This document shows, one piece after another, positions 17,554-27,200 of a DNA stretch of 51,674 nt. A program made the translations under genes and the position numbers. Source of the stretch: Lachnospiraceae bacterium (GTDB lineage: Bacteria > Bacillota > Clostridia > Lachnospirales > Lachnospiraceae). Position 1 is the stretch's first letter. Each line of letters opens with the position of its first letter. The notes beneath the pieces are model-generated. The model did not search any database, was not told the DNA's origin, and saw only the letters and a program-made list of their open reading frames with translations. The stretch covers positions 1 through 51,674 of the forward strand of contig JAJQFO010000158.1 in assembly GCA_021201095.1 (NCBI GenBank), in the 5' to 3' direction.

Positions 17554-18036
17554 ATGAGAGAACAGATTTTAACGTTTCTGGAGAAAAACAGTAAGATAGA
17601 CCTTGGTGAGCTGGCCGTCCTGCTTGGTTCCAGTGAGGAGGTCATTTTGCAGGAAGTGCAGGCGATGGAGCAGGAGCATGTTATCTGCGGCTACCATACG
17701 CTGATCGACTGGGAAAAGACGAATTCAGAAAAGGTGACTGCCCTGATTGAGGTGCGTGTGACCCCGCAGAGAGGGCAGGGGTTTGATTCCATCGCGGAGC
17801 GTATTTACAATTATCCCGAAGTGCAGTCTGTATACCTGATTTCCGGCGCCTATGATCTGCTGGTGATCCTTCAGGGCAAGACACTCCGGGAGGTTTCCGG
17901 TTTTGTTACAGACAAGTTGTCTACACTGGATTCTGTGCTGAGCACCGCTACCCATTTTATTCTGAAAAAATATAAGGATTATGGGACAATTCTGGATAAA
18001 AAAGAAAAAGACGAAAGGATGTTGGTGACGCCGTGA
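17554..18036 (+). CDS. Lrp/AsnC-family transcriptional regulator
   Basis: Leucine-responsive-regulator-type DNA-binding protein of 160 residues. The N-terminal helix-turn-helix region is MREQILTFLEKNSKIDLGEL through EEVILQEVQAME, and the C-terminal RAM ligand-binding domain contains VTALIEVRVTPQRG, YPEVQSVYLISGAYDLLVIL and HFILKKYKDYGTIL. ATG 17554 follows TAGGAGGAG. The stop TGA overlaps the GTG start of the aminotransferase by four bases, so the regulator probably senses an amino acid handled by that enzyme and controls this pair (inference). Confidence 0.88.
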   Translation: MREQILTFLEKNSKIDLGELAVLLGSSEEVILQEVQAMEQEHVICGYHTLIDWEKTNSEKVTALIEVRVTPQRGQGFDSIAERIYNYPEVQSVYLISGAYDLLVILQGKTLREVSGFVTDKLSTLDSVLSTATHFILKKYKDYGTILDKKEKDERMLVTP

Positions 18037-19196
18037 GAGACCCGCTATCACAGAAAGTAACGACAATTGAGCCGTCAGGCATCCGCCGCTTTTTTGACAT
18101 CGCCAATGAGATGGAGGATGTCATTTCCCTTGGTGTGGGCGAGCCGGATTTTGATACGCCGTGGCACATCCGCGATGAAGGTATTTATTCGCTGGAAAAA
18201 GGACGTACCTTTTATACATCAAACTCCGGGCTGCTGGAGCTTCGAAAGGAAATCTGCCGCTATCTGAAAAGGCGCTGCCATCTGGACTATGACCCGGTGC
18301 ATGAGACACTGGTGACGGTCGGCGGCAGCGAAGCCATCGACATCGCTCTGAGAGCGATGCTGGATCCCGGTGACGAGGTGCTGATCCCTCAGCCCTGCTA
18401 TGTCTCCTATCTGCCCTGCGTACAGCTTGCCGGAGGTGTTCCGGTCATTATTGAGCTGCAGGAAAAGGACGAGTTCCGCCTGACGAAAGAGGAGCTGCTG
18501 GAGAAAATTACCGACAAGACCAAGATCCTGGTCCTGCCGTTCCCCAACAATCCTACCGGTGCGGTGATGCGCCGTGAAGACCTTGAAGCAGTCGCGGAGG
18601 TCGTGATCGAGAAAGATCTTTTCGTCCTTTCGGATGAGATTTATTCGGAACTGACCTTCCAGGGAGATCATGTATCCATCGCGAGTCTGCCCGATATGTG
18701 GGAGCGGACTCTGACGATCAACGGCTTTTCCAAATCCTACGCGATGACGGGATGGAGACTCGGCTATGTCTGCGGACCGCGCCAGATCATCGATCAGATG
18801 ATGAAAATCCATCAGTTCGCGATTATGTGCGCACCCACGACCAGCCAGTACGCCGCAGTTGAAGCCCTGCGCAATGGCGACGAGGATGTCGCCCGGATGC
18901 GGGAATCCTACAACCAGCGCAGACGTTTTCTGATGCACGAGTTCCAGCGCATGCAGCTGCCCTGCTTTGAACCATTCGGTGCCTTTTATGTCTTTCCCTG
19001 CATTAAGGAATTCGGCATGACCTCCGATGATTTTGCGATGCGCCTGCTGGAGGAGGAACACGTGGCAGTTGTGCCAGGCACAGCGTTCGGAGCCTGCGGT
19101 GAAGGCTTTCTGCGTATTTCCTACGCTTATTCTATCGATGCCCTGAAAATCGCCCTTGCCAGACTGGAAAAATTTATCATCCGGCTTAGAAATTAA
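18033..19196 (+). CDS. PLP-dependent class I/II aminotransferase
   Basis: Fold-type I aminotransferase of 387 residues, cytosolic. Seen: LGVGEPDFDTPWHI, FYTSNSGLLELRKEI, GGSEAIDIALRAML (phosphate-binding loop), PFPNNPTGAV (Asn/Pro-Thr-Gly motif), LSDEIYSEL (Asp to PLP nitrogen), and NGFSKSYAMTGWRLGY with the PLP lysine. The C-terminal FLRISYAYS has the carboxylate-binding Arg. It is closest in feel to AspC/PatA-type enzymes; the amino acid substrate is not determinable. GTG start within the regulator stop, with GAAAGGAT upstream, indicates translational coupling. Confidence 0.92.
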   Translation: MRDPLSQKVTTIEPSGIRRFFDIANEMEDVISLGVGEPDFDTPWHIRDEGIYSLEKGRTFYTSNSGLLELRKEICRYLKRRCHLDYDPVHETLVTVGGSEAIDIALRAMLDPGDEVLIPQPCYVSYLPCVQLAGGVPVIIELQEKDEFRLTKEELLEKITDKTKILVLPFPNNPTGAVMRREDLEAVAEVVIEKDLFVLSDEIYSELTFQGDHVSIASLPDMWERTLTINGFSKSYAMTGWRLGYVCGPRQIIDQMMKIHQFAIMCAPTTSQYAAVEALRNGDEDVARMRESYNQRRRFLMHEFQRMQLPCFEPFGAFYVFPCIKEFGMTSDDFAMRLLEEEHVAVVPGTAFGACGEGFLRISYAYSIDALKIALARLEKFIIRLRN

Positions 19197-19245
19197 AAAT
19201 GCGGTTTAGAAGTAAAGTTTATAGAAGCTTAAATGGAGCAGGAAA

Positions 19246-19737
19246 ATGAACATCGTCTTATATGAGCCGGAGATCCCCGCAAATACCGGAAACATTGGCC
19301 GCACCTGTGTGGCGACAGGATCCCGGCTCCACCTGATAGAGCCGTTGGGATTCCGCCTGACGGAGAAAGCACTCCGGCGCGCCGGTATGGACTACTGGCC
19401 GCAGCTGGACGTGACACGTTACATCAATTATGAAGATTTCCTGGAAAAAAATCCCGGAGCGAAGATTTACTTCGCGTCAACCAAGGGCCGGAAAATGTAC
19501 ACGGAGGTATCGTATGAGCCGGACTGCTATCTGATGTTTGGCAAGGAAAGCGCGGGGATTCCGGAAGAAATCCTTTATGCCCATCCGGATACGACCATCC
19601 GCATTCCCATGATCGGAGAGACCCGCTCTCTGAACCTGGGCAATTCGGTAGCAATTGTCCTCTACGAGGCATTGCGCCAGAATCAGTTTGCGCAGATGAA
19701 AATAAAGGGAGAGCTGACCCGGTATACATGGGTATAA
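19246..19737 (+). CDS. trmL: tRNA (cytidine/uridine-34-2'-O)-methyltransferase TrmL
   Basis: SPOUT methyltransferase of 163 residues that methylates the wobble ribose of certain leucine tRNAs. The whole protein matches the TrmL pattern: MNIVLYEPEIPANTGNIGRT, LHLIEPLGF, KALRRAGMDYW, LMFGKESAGIPEEIL and the SAM knot IRIPMIGETRSLNLGNSVAI. Length is typical. The ATG at 19246 follows AGCAGGAAA. It lies 50 bases after the aminotransferase and 42 bases before the next methylase gene, so the three may share a transcript. Confidence 0.95.
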   Translation: MNIVLYEPEIPANTGNIGRTCVATGSRLHLIEPLGFRLTEKALRRAGMDYWPQLDVTRYINYEDFLEKNPGAKIYFASTKGRKMYTEVSYEPDCYLMFGKESAGIPEEILYAHPDTTIRIPMIGETRSLNLGNSVAIVLYEALRQNQFAQMKIKGELTRYTWV

Positions 19738-19779
19738 TTAAAAATACAAGAGACGACACAGACAGGGAAGGAAAGGATC

Positions 19780-21552
19780 ATGAATCTGACGACGGAGCTT
19801 CTTCCAAAAGAATTTCAGAGCCGGATGGAAAAACTGTTAGGAGAAGAATATCCTTCTTTTCTAAATTCCTACGAAGAAACCCGCCGCTACGGACTCCGCG
19901 TGAATACGCTGAAAATCAGCGTGGAAGAGTTTTGCAGGATTGTCCCCTTCCACCTGACATCCATTCCCTGGATCCGCAGCGGCTTTTTTTATGAAAAAGA
20001 AGACCTGCCCTCCAGACATCCCTTTTACTATGCGGGTCTGTATTACCTGCAGGAGCCAAGCGCCATGACACCGGCACAGGTGCTTCCGGTCACGCCCGGA
20101 GACCGTGTCCTGGATTTGTGCGCGGCTCCCGGAGGGAAGGCAACTGCCCTTGCGGAAAAACTGCAGGGGAAGGGATTGCTTGTCGCAAACGATATTAGCG
20201 CGTCCCGCGCAAAGGCACTTCTGAAAAACCTTGAGATGTTCGGAGTGACCAATTCCCTTGTGACCAGTACGACACCCTTCCGGCTTTCGGAACAGCTCCC
20301 TGAGTTTTTCGATAAAATTCTCGTAGACGCGCCCTGCTCCGGCGAGGGCATGTTCCGAAAAGATCCTGCCAGCGCCAAAGACTGGAGCCTTTCCAAGGTG
20401 TACACCTGCGCAAAAAGACAGAAGGAAATCGTGCGCCACGCAGTGTCCATGCTGCGCCCCGGCGGCATGATGCTGTACTCTACCTGCACCTTTTCCCCGG
20501 AGGAGGATGAACAGGTAATCGCCTATATTCTGGAAAACTATCCGGAAATGGAGCTTCTGCCAATTCCCATGGCAGAGGGCTTTGAAAACGGCCGGCCGGA
20601 GCTGGCAAAAGAAGACTGGGAGGAAACCGCTCAAAACGATCGGCCTGGTCAGACACCGGTTTTGGAAGTATCTGACCGGGCAGAAGACCTGAAAAAATGT
20701 GTACGAATTTTTCCGCATAAAGTTTGCGGGGAGGGACATTTCCTCGCCTTACTGAAAAAAAGAGAAACTTTGGAAAATACCCAAAAGGAAAATACCGGGA
20801 TGGGAAACACTATAATGGAAAGGACCGGAACGGAAAGCGCTGCAATGCGAAGCGTCGAAATGGAAAACTTTTCATTGCGAAATGTTGGAAGCGAGAGTGC
20901 CGGAAAGGGAACTATCGGAAAGCAGAAGCAGAAACAGAAAAAGAACCGAAAACAGCAGGCGTCTTCAGGTTCTCAAAAAGCTGCATCTGCGGAAATATCT
21001 TTCGTTACATCTTTCCTGAAAGATTCCTGGGGAGCGCATTCAAATGGGAATGATATGGCTGACCAAATAGAACTCCACGGCAGCCGCGCATATTATGTTC
21101 CGGGAGGACTGAATCTTCTGAATGCATTATGGGATCAGCGGGACATCCAGATCCTGCGCAGCGGCCTTTATCTGGGGGAGATCCAGAAGGACCGTTTCGA
21201 GCCGTCGCAGGCACTGGCAATGGCATTCCGGCGAGAAGACAGTGTTTACACTGACAAGCCGAAAGAGAACGCTTGCGGTTCGTACAAGTCAAATGAGAAC
21301 GCTTCTGAGCCGGATTATCTGAAAGAGAAAGTTCCTGATTCGGGAATACTGAATTTTGACCAGGCGGATGAACGAGTTTCCCGTTATCTCCGCGGAGAAA
21401 CGATAGAGATAACAGAAACTAACAGACCTGACGGACCAAACAGCAGGAATGGCTGGAAACTGATCTGCGTTAACGGCTATCCGCTTGGCTGGGGCAAGCT
21501 GGTCAGCGGAACTCTCAAAAACAAATATTTGCCGGGATGGCGTATGCGCTGA
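19780..21552 (+). CDS. RsmF/RsmB-family rRNA cytosine-C5 methyltransferase with low-complexity inserts
   Basis: NOP2/RsmB/RsmF-family m5C RNA methyltransferase, 590 residues. The N-terminal part FLNSYEETRRYGLRVNTLKI precedes the SAM motif VLDLCAAPGGKATALAEKL. Catalytic cysteines are in DAPCSGEGMFRKD and YSTCTFSPEEDEQ. A C-terminal RsmF-type domain (GLNLLNALWDQRDIQILRSG; CVNGYPLGWGKLVSG) is present. Two hydrophilic inserts break it: bases about 20763-20995 (Lys/Glu/Asn/Met-rich, ending KQKQKQKKNRKQQ) and about 21255-21345. These make the protein over 100 residues longer than usual. Catalytic residues are intact, so activity is expected. Confidence 0.88.
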   Translation: MNLTTELLPKEFQSRMEKLLGEEYPSFLNSYEETRRYGLRVNTLKISVEEFCRIVPFHLTSIPWIRSGFFYEKEDLPSRHPFYYAGLYYLQEPSAMTPAQVLPVTPGDRVLDLCAAPGGKATALAEKLQGKGLLVANDISASRAKALLKNLEMFGVTNSLVTSTTPFRLSEQLPEFFDKILVDAPCSGEGMFRKDPASAKDWSLSKVYTCAKRQKEIVRHAVSMLRPGGMMLYSTCTFSPEEDEQVIAYILENYPEMELLPIPMAEGFENGRPELAKEDWEETAQNDRPGQTPVLEVSDRAEDLKKCVRIFPHKVCGEGHFLALLKKRETLENTQKENTGMGNTIMERTGTESAAMRSVEMENFSLRNVGSESAGKGTIGKQKQKQKKNRKQQASSGSQKAASAEISFVTSFLKDSWGAHSNGNDMADQIELHGSRAYYVPGGLNLLNALWDQRDIQILRSGLYLGEIQKDRFEPSQALAMAFRREDSVYTDKPKENACGSYKSNENASEPDYLKEKVPDSGILNFDQADERVSRYLRGETIEITETNRPDGPNSRNGWKLICVNGYPLGWGKLVSGTLKNKYLPGWRMR

Positions 21553-21600
21553 TTGACGTAAAAATACCGACAGCTTGATATAAATAGTATATTGGCAGCC

Positions 21601-21690
21601 AGATTTGCAGTTAAAACCCGTCCGGGCTACGGTACTCTTCGGTCAGCATTAAATGAAGAGAGGGGAGAAGTACTCCCTTATCCGATTATT
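21601..21690 (+). repeat. Dispersed intergenic palindromic repeat, copy B
   Basis: Diverged copy of the element at 1451-1581. It shares the TTTGC start, a CGGG-CTACGG block, the purine-rich GAGA stretch and the closing TATCCGATT (21679-21687). A GGGAG/CTCCC hairpin lies just before the closing motif. The rest of the spacer holds the ribosome site of the next gene. Confidence 0.45.
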
Positions 21691-21711
21691 ACAAAAGGAG
21701 GACATACGAAT

Positions 21712-22749
21712 ATGAAAAGAAACTGGATATGTATGATGGCGGCATTTTCTCTTCTGGTTACTGCGACGGTAGATAATTTTTCAACCGTCTCAAAAGCGGC
21801 ATCCTCTGACGACGCAGCGATTGTTCTGGAAACCGCTATTTCCGGGACGGAGGGTGCCAATTCGGGCGAAGGCTATGAAAATATTTTTGACAACAATGCG
21901 GCAACCAAGTGGTGCGTGACCAATTTTTCCGATGCATACGTGATCTGGGAAGTGGAAGAAGCGATCAGCGCAACCGGCTATACAATCGTAACTGCGAATG
22001 ATAACAGCAAATATACAGGCAGAAATCCGGCTTCGTGGATCCTCTACGGCAGTAATTCTTCAGACGAACCCGACAGGAACGACAGCAGCTGGAAGAAAAT
22101 CGATGCCGTAAGCGGCGACAGTACGCTGCAGGATGAAGATTACACAGACTATTATTTCTCTATTTCGAAAAAGACGGCTGAATACAAATACTATAAGCTG
22201 GAAATATCCCAGACGCAGGGAGCGTCTGTCATGCAGCTCTCCGAATTTGCCCTGGCCTGTGAAGGCAGCGACTATGTTTATGCAGTAGATACGGAAAGCG
22301 CTGATGCGGCATCCGGAGGATATTCGGGATCTGTCTATGTGCATGACGGATCAGAATTTGAAATGAGCGTTGGCTACAGTATGACCTTCTACAATCCCAA
22401 ACAGGCAGGGAGCACCTATTATGCCTACGGCTGGGATGTCGTAGAAGGAGACGAAGATCTGGTCGAGCTGGACAAGGACGGTCCGACCTGTAAAGTGACC
22501 GCCAAGGGAGAAGGCACCGTAAAAATTCTCGCATTTCTGGACTATTCCATAGGAAGTCTGGGCAACTGGACACAGTATTCCTATGACATCTATTTTACCA
22601 TAAATATTACAGATGATGGGGATGCCACATATTATGGAAGCGTAGCTGACGGCGTGTGTCCCCGCTGTAAGGGCAGAAAAATCATAGAGACCTCGGATGG
22701 CTGGACCGTCTGCGACTGGTGCCTGGGATCCGGGAAGTGGACGAACTGA
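21712..22749 (+). CDS. Secreted discoidin (F5/8 type C)-like protein with DnaJ-type cysteine motifs
   Basis: Exported protein of 345 residues. ATG 21712 follows AAAGGAGG; the signal peptide is MKRNWICMMAAFSLLVTATV with likely cleavage near SKAASS. Residues about 45-180 resemble a discoidin/F5-8 type C carbohydrate-binding domain (EGYENIFDNNAATKWCV, IWEVEEAISATGYTIVTAND, PASWILYGSN, YKYYKLEISQTQG, QLSEFAL). A beta-rich region follows (about 200-315), ending with VTAKGEGTVKILAF, an Ig-like pattern. The last 30 residues carry CPRCKGRK and CDWCLGSG, the CxxCxGxG zinc motif of DnaJ central domains, which is unexpected in an exported protein. Ligand unknown. The gene has its own terminator. Confidence 0.75.
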   Translation: MKRNWICMMAAFSLLVTATVDNFSTVSKAASSDDAAIVLETAISGTEGANSGEGYENIFDNNAATKWCVTNFSDAYVIWEVEEAISATGYTIVTANDNSKYTGRNPASWILYGSNSSDEPDRNDSSWKKIDAVSGDSTLQDEDYTDYYFSISKKTAEYKYYKLEISQTQGASVMQLSEFALACEGSDYVYAVDTESADAASGGYSGSVYVHDGSEFEMSVGYSMTFYNPKQAGSTYYAYGWDVVEGDEDLVELDKDGPTCKVTAKGEGTVKILAFLDYSIGSLGNWTQYSYDIYFTINITDDGDATYYGSVADGVCPRCKGRKIIETSDGWTVCDWCLGSGKWTN

Positions 22750-22836
22750 TAACAACGTCAGGACGGTGCACCAGCGCAGAGTGGAAGCATCAGACAGTAA
22801 CGAAAAACACAGCAGTGGAATTAACTATAAAAATGA

Positions 22837-22874
22837 GGCTATCCGGACATTTCGACTCTCGGATGGCCTTTTTT
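22837..22874 (+). terminator. Rho-independent terminator after the discoidin-like gene
   Basis: GGCTATCCG (22837-22845) pairs with CGGATGGCC (22860-22868) with one mismatch, followed by TTTTTT. Strong and well placed 90 bases after the stop codon. This opens a gene-free stretch of about 520 bases (22750-23270); besides the repeat and gene remnant listed next, I see nothing in it. Confidence 0.85.
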
Positions 22875-22877
22875 ATG

Positions 22878-23000
22878 CACAGGGCCGGGCAGGGAATTTT
22901 GCGGCTGAAGCCGCACCCGGCCCGCGCGGGCGGATAGGGGAGAGGGCGTTCCTCTATCCGATTGCACAGGGCCAGGCAGTGAGTTTTGCGGCTGAAGCCC
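22878..23000 (+). repeat. Dispersed palindromic repeat, copy C, with partial tandem duplication
   Basis: Contains GCGGC-TGAA-GCCGC (22901-22914) nested in an outer stem GGGCCGGG/CCCGGCCC (22882-22889 with 22916-22923), then the palindrome CCCGCGCGGG (22921-22930) and a stem CGGATAG/CTATCCG (22931-22937, 22954-22960), ending TATCCGATT. The first 35 bases recur from 22965 (period 87) and end in GCGGCTGAAGCC. It is the best preserved copy of the element at 1451 and 21601. Confidence 0.65.
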
Positions 23001-23004
23001 ATGT

Positions 23005-23112
23005 TATAAGCTCCGTAAGCGCAAAACCATCCGCCGTCAGGTAAAATTCATTCGCCTTTTGGCGATCCGGTGTGCTCATTGCTCTTATAAAATTTTCATA
23101 AAATGATTGCAT
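23005..23112 (-). pseudogene. Possible 5' gene remnant, truncated by the palindromic repeat
   Basis: Read on the - strand, an ATG at 23112 preceded by CGGGAGAAC starts MQSFYENFIRAMS and continues through DRQKANEFYLTADGFALTEL with protein-like composition. It then runs directly into repeat copy C. I cannot name the family. It may be the beginning of a lost gene interrupted by the element. Confidence 0.3.
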
Positions 23113-23270
23113 GTTCTCCCGGATGTCATTAAAATGAAAAAGAGAAAGAAAAGAGAAATGACAGCACGACAGAGAATGGTGCCTGGTGCTGCAAAATAAG
23201 CCGGGCGCAATTCCACTGGCGTTTGACGATGGGGAGTTTACGATAGAACAGCAGAAAGGACGCACACTGC

Positions 23271-23975
23271 ATGGATGCATATGTAAAACTGGAGCAGGTG
23301 ACGAAGATCTACCGCATGGGTGAGGTGGAGATCCACGCGGTGGACGGCATTGATTTTGAAATTCAAAAGGGAGAGTTTGTCGTCATCGTTGGGCCGAGCG
23401 GTGCGGGAAAGACAACAGTGCTGAATATCCTGGGCGGGATGGATTCGGCGACGACCGGGCGTGTGCTGGTGGATGGCCAGGATATTGCGAAATACAGTCA
23501 GAAGAAGCTGACGGCCTACCGGCGGGATGACATCGGCTTTGTTTTTCAGTTTTACAATCTGGTGCAGAACCTGACCGCGCTGGAGAATGTGGAGCTGGCT
23601 CTGCAGATCTGTAAAAATCCACTGGACGCAGAGAGTGTGCTGAGGGAAGTAGGACTGGAAAAGCGTATGAAGAATTTCCCGGCGCAGCTCTCCGGCGGCG
23701 AGCAGCAGAGGGTGTCGATTGCCCGTGCGCTGGCGAAAAATCCGAAGCTGCTGCTCTGCGATGAGCCGACCGGCGCGCTGGATTACCTGACGGGCAAGGC
23801 GATTCTGAAGCTTCTGCAGGATATGTGCCGGGAGCGGGGGATGACGGTGATCGTGATTACGCACAATTCGGCGATCGCGCCGATGGCGGACCGGGTGATC
23901 CGTATTAAAAATGGGCGGGTATCCGAGATGCATCTGAATGAAGCGCCGATGTCGGTGGCGGATATTGAATGGTAG
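23271..23975 (+). CDS. ABC transporter ATP-binding protein (LolD/MacB type)
   Basis: ATPase subunit of 234 residues of the MacB/LolD/FtsE-like class that powers FtsX-type permeases. Seen: Walker [10 protein letters not shown] (about residue 43), Q-loop [18 protein letters not shown], signature [15 protein letters not shown], Walker [13 protein letters not shown], and switch His in VIVITHN. The next gene encodes an FtsX-type permease, so the two form an exporter or a mechanotransmission complex. The C-terminal extension [16 protein letters not shown] is typical of Clostridia pairs of this kind. Confidence 0.94.
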   Translation: MDAYVKLEQVTKIYRMGEVEIHAVDGIDFEIQKGEFVVIVGPSGAGKTTVLNILGGMDSATTGRVLVDGQDIAKYSQKKLTAYRRDDIGFVFQFYNLVQNLTALENVELALQICKNPLDAESVLREVGLEKRMKNFPAQLSGGEQQRVSIARALAKNPKLLLCDEPTGALDYLTGKAILKLLQDMCRERGMTVIVITHNSAIAPMADRVIRIKNGRVSEMHLNEAPMSVADIEW

Positions 23976-24206
23976 TATTACACTTTTCTCTTTCAGAACT
24001 GTAATATGGAACAGCGATATGTCGATATGGAGCGGTAATATTTAGCAGCAACATTGCCTGGGAAATCGTTTCCAGGCGAATAATGATTTTGATGCCAGTA
24101 AAGACTGGCTGACAGAAAAACTCGAACAGCAGAAGACGGTGGAGGATTTCTGCCGGGATCAGGCGTAAGGCCAGTCAATGTTAATGAAAATAAAAGTGGG
24201 TCAGAT
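23976..24206. other. Spacer inside the ABC pair with a possible gene fragment
   Basis: No full gene. A frame open from 24046 to a TAA at 24168 reads NNDFDASKDWLTEKLEQQK then TVEDFCRDQA, which looks protein-like but has no start codon, so it may be the tail of a decayed gene. GCCTGG and CCAGGC (about 24057-24080) form a hairpin. A 231-base gap is unusual inside an ATPase-permease pair. Confidence 0.3.
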
Positions 24207-27200
24207 ATGAGAAAACGCGCGTTAAACAAAGATTTCCGGATGGAAATTAAAAAGAGCATGAACCGGTTTCTGTCAATTTTTTTGATAGTAGCGCTGGGCG
24301 TGTCTTTTTTTTCTGGTCTGCAGTCGGCGGCGCCGGATATGCGCGTGACGGAGGATACCTATTTTGACGATTCGAACCTGATGGACATTCGCGTAATCAG
24401 CACGATGGGGCTGACGGACGATGACCTGGAGGCAATCGCGGCGGTGGACGGCGTGTCGCTGGTGGAAGGTACCTATATGGAGGATGTTTACTGCGGCGAT
24501 GAGGAATCACTGTCCGTTCTTCATGTGGAGGCGTTCCCGGAGACGATGAATCAGGTCGCGCTGATGTCCGGGACGCTTCCGGATGAGGCGGGCGAGTGCT
24601 TTCTGGATCAGGCTTATGCAGACTCGATGGGGTATGAAATTGGGGATTCGCTGGAAATTACGGTGGAGGACGAGGAGGAAAGCTATCTGGTGCACCGCTC
24701 TCTGACGATCACCGGCATTGGCTACAGCCCCTGCTATGTCGCGAATAGCCGCGGCACGACGACGCTCGGCACAGGGTCGCTTTCCGGGTTTGTCTATGTG
24801 ACGGCGGAGGAATTTGATTCGGATATATATACGGTCGTCTATGTGCAGGTGGAGGGCGCGAAGGAGGAACTGGCCTATACGGATGCTTATGACGACCTGG
24901 TGGCCGAGGTGCTTGCGCGGATCGAGGCGATCGCGGATGTGCGCTGTGAGGCGCGCTATACAGAGATTACAGGGGAGGCAGAGTCGGAAATCGAGGAGGC
25001 CGAGCAGGAGGTTGCGGACGGAAAAGCGGAGCTGGAGGATGCAAAGGCGGAGCTCACGGATTCGAAGGCGGAGGCGGAGTCGGAGCTTGCCGAGGCGGAA
25101 TCGGAGCTGCTGGATGCAGAGGATCAGCTGGAGGACGGCAAGACGCAGCTCACGGATTCAAAGACTGAGGTGGCGGATGCGGAATCTGAGGTCGCGGATG
25201 GCGAGACGACGTTAAGCGAAAATGAGGAGACGGTCGCGGACGCACAGCGTGAGATTGCTGATGCGCTTGGTACTCTGCAGTCCAATGAAGCAAAGTATCA
25301 GAGCTCCCTTTCCGAGTATCAGAGCCAGTCGGAGTCCGCGGCGGCTCAGCTGGAATCGGCGCAGGAGGAGATTGATTCCGGCTCGGCGCAGATCGCGGAT
25401 GGCTGGGCGGAGTATGAAGCGGGCCTGGCGGAGGTCGCGGATGGCGAGACGCAGATCGAAGCGGCGGAAGTACAGCTGGAATCGGCGAAAGAGGAATATG
25501 AACAGGGTGCGGCGACGCTGGAAGAAAATCAGAGCGAATACGATGCGTCGGCTGCGGAGGCAGAGGCAGGCCGTGAGACTCTGGAAGCAGCGAAAACAGA
25601 GCTTGCCGGCCAGCAGAGCAGCTATGAGACCGGACGCGCGGCGCTGGATGAGGCCTGGGAGTCTTATGAATCGGGCGCGGCAGAGCTTGCCGCCGGACAG
25701 GAGGCGTATGATGAGGCTGTTGCGCAGGTGGAGGAGCTGCGGACGGCGTATGATACGGCGGCAGAGTCTTTGAGCAGTGCACAGGCAGCTTATGATGAGA
25801 CAGTTACGGCAGCGGCGGAAGCGCAGAGCGCGTATGCTTCGGCTGCCGCATTGGAGCAGTCTGCACAGACGGCTTATGACACAGCGGCGTCTGCGGCGGC
25901 AAGTGCGCAGAGCGAATATGATACGGCCTCGGCTGCGGTGAAAAGTGCACAGAGCGCGTACGATACGGCCTCGGCGGCGGTGACGAGTGCACAAAGTGAT
26001 TATGATACGGCCTCGGCGGCGGTGACGAGTGCACAAAGCGCGTACGATACGGCTTCTGCGGCAATGACGAGTGCACAGAGCAAATATGATACCGCGGCGA
26101 CGGCAGTGGCAAGTGCGCAGAGCGCGTATGACACCGCTGCGGCGGCGGTGACGAGCGCACAGAGCGCTTATGATACGGCCTCGGTGTCGGTGACGAGTGC
26201 GCAGAATGGGTATGACACAGCTGCGGCGGTAGTGAAAAGTGCACAGTCAGCTTATGATGAAGCGGCGGCAGATGGTGCGGAAGCATCTGAACTTGAAGAC
26301 CTTGCTCAGCAGCTGAAATCGGCGCAGAGCACGTTAGCAGCAAAAGAATCGGCGCTTGCGTCAGCGAAAGAAACGCTTTCTTCAAAGCAGTCGGCGCTTG
26401 CGTCAGCGAAGAGTGCACTTTCCGAAAAAGAATCAGCACTTTCATCTGCGAAAGAAACGCTCAGCGCCAGGAAATCCGCGCTCGCGTCTGCGCAGGAAAC
26501 GCTTTCCGCAAAAGAATCGGCGCTTGCAACTGCGAAAACAGCTCTCTCAGAGGCAGAGTCGGCACTGACGGCTGCGAAGAATGCTGTCCCGGAGGCGGAA
26601 TCGGATCTTTCTACGGCGAAGGCTGCCCTTTCCGAAAAAGAGACAGCTCTTGCGTCTGCTAATGCCGCCCTTTCTCCAAAAGCAACGGCGCTTGCATCGG
26701 CAAAGGAGGTCCTTTCAGAGGCATCGGCGGCGTTGACCGCAGCGAATGCGCAGACGGCAGCGGTGGAGGAGACGATTGCCACGCTGAAGACCACGGTTTC
26801 TACGCTGCAGGCACAGCTCTCGGCGGGAGATACCGCGCTTGCGGAGCAGAAGACGGCGCTGGAGACGGCATCCGCGACACTCACCGCGACAAAAGCACAG
26901 CTGGATGAGCAGGAGGCCACACTTCAGGCGGCGAAGGCTTCGTTGGATGCTGGGTCAGAGCAGATCGAGGAACAGGAGGAAGTGCTCTCGGCCGGGGAAG
27001 CACAGCTGGCCGCGGCTGCGGCGCAGCTGGAGGAAGGCTGGGCGCAGCTTGAGGCCTCGGCGGCACAGATCGAGGCGGCGGAAAAGGAACTCGCGGCACA
27101 GAAGGCTGCACTTGCCACGGCGCGGCAAACCCTTTCCGCGACGAAAGCGCAGCTGGAGGCTTCTGAATCAGAGCTGGCTGCCGCACAGGAAGAGGTTGAC

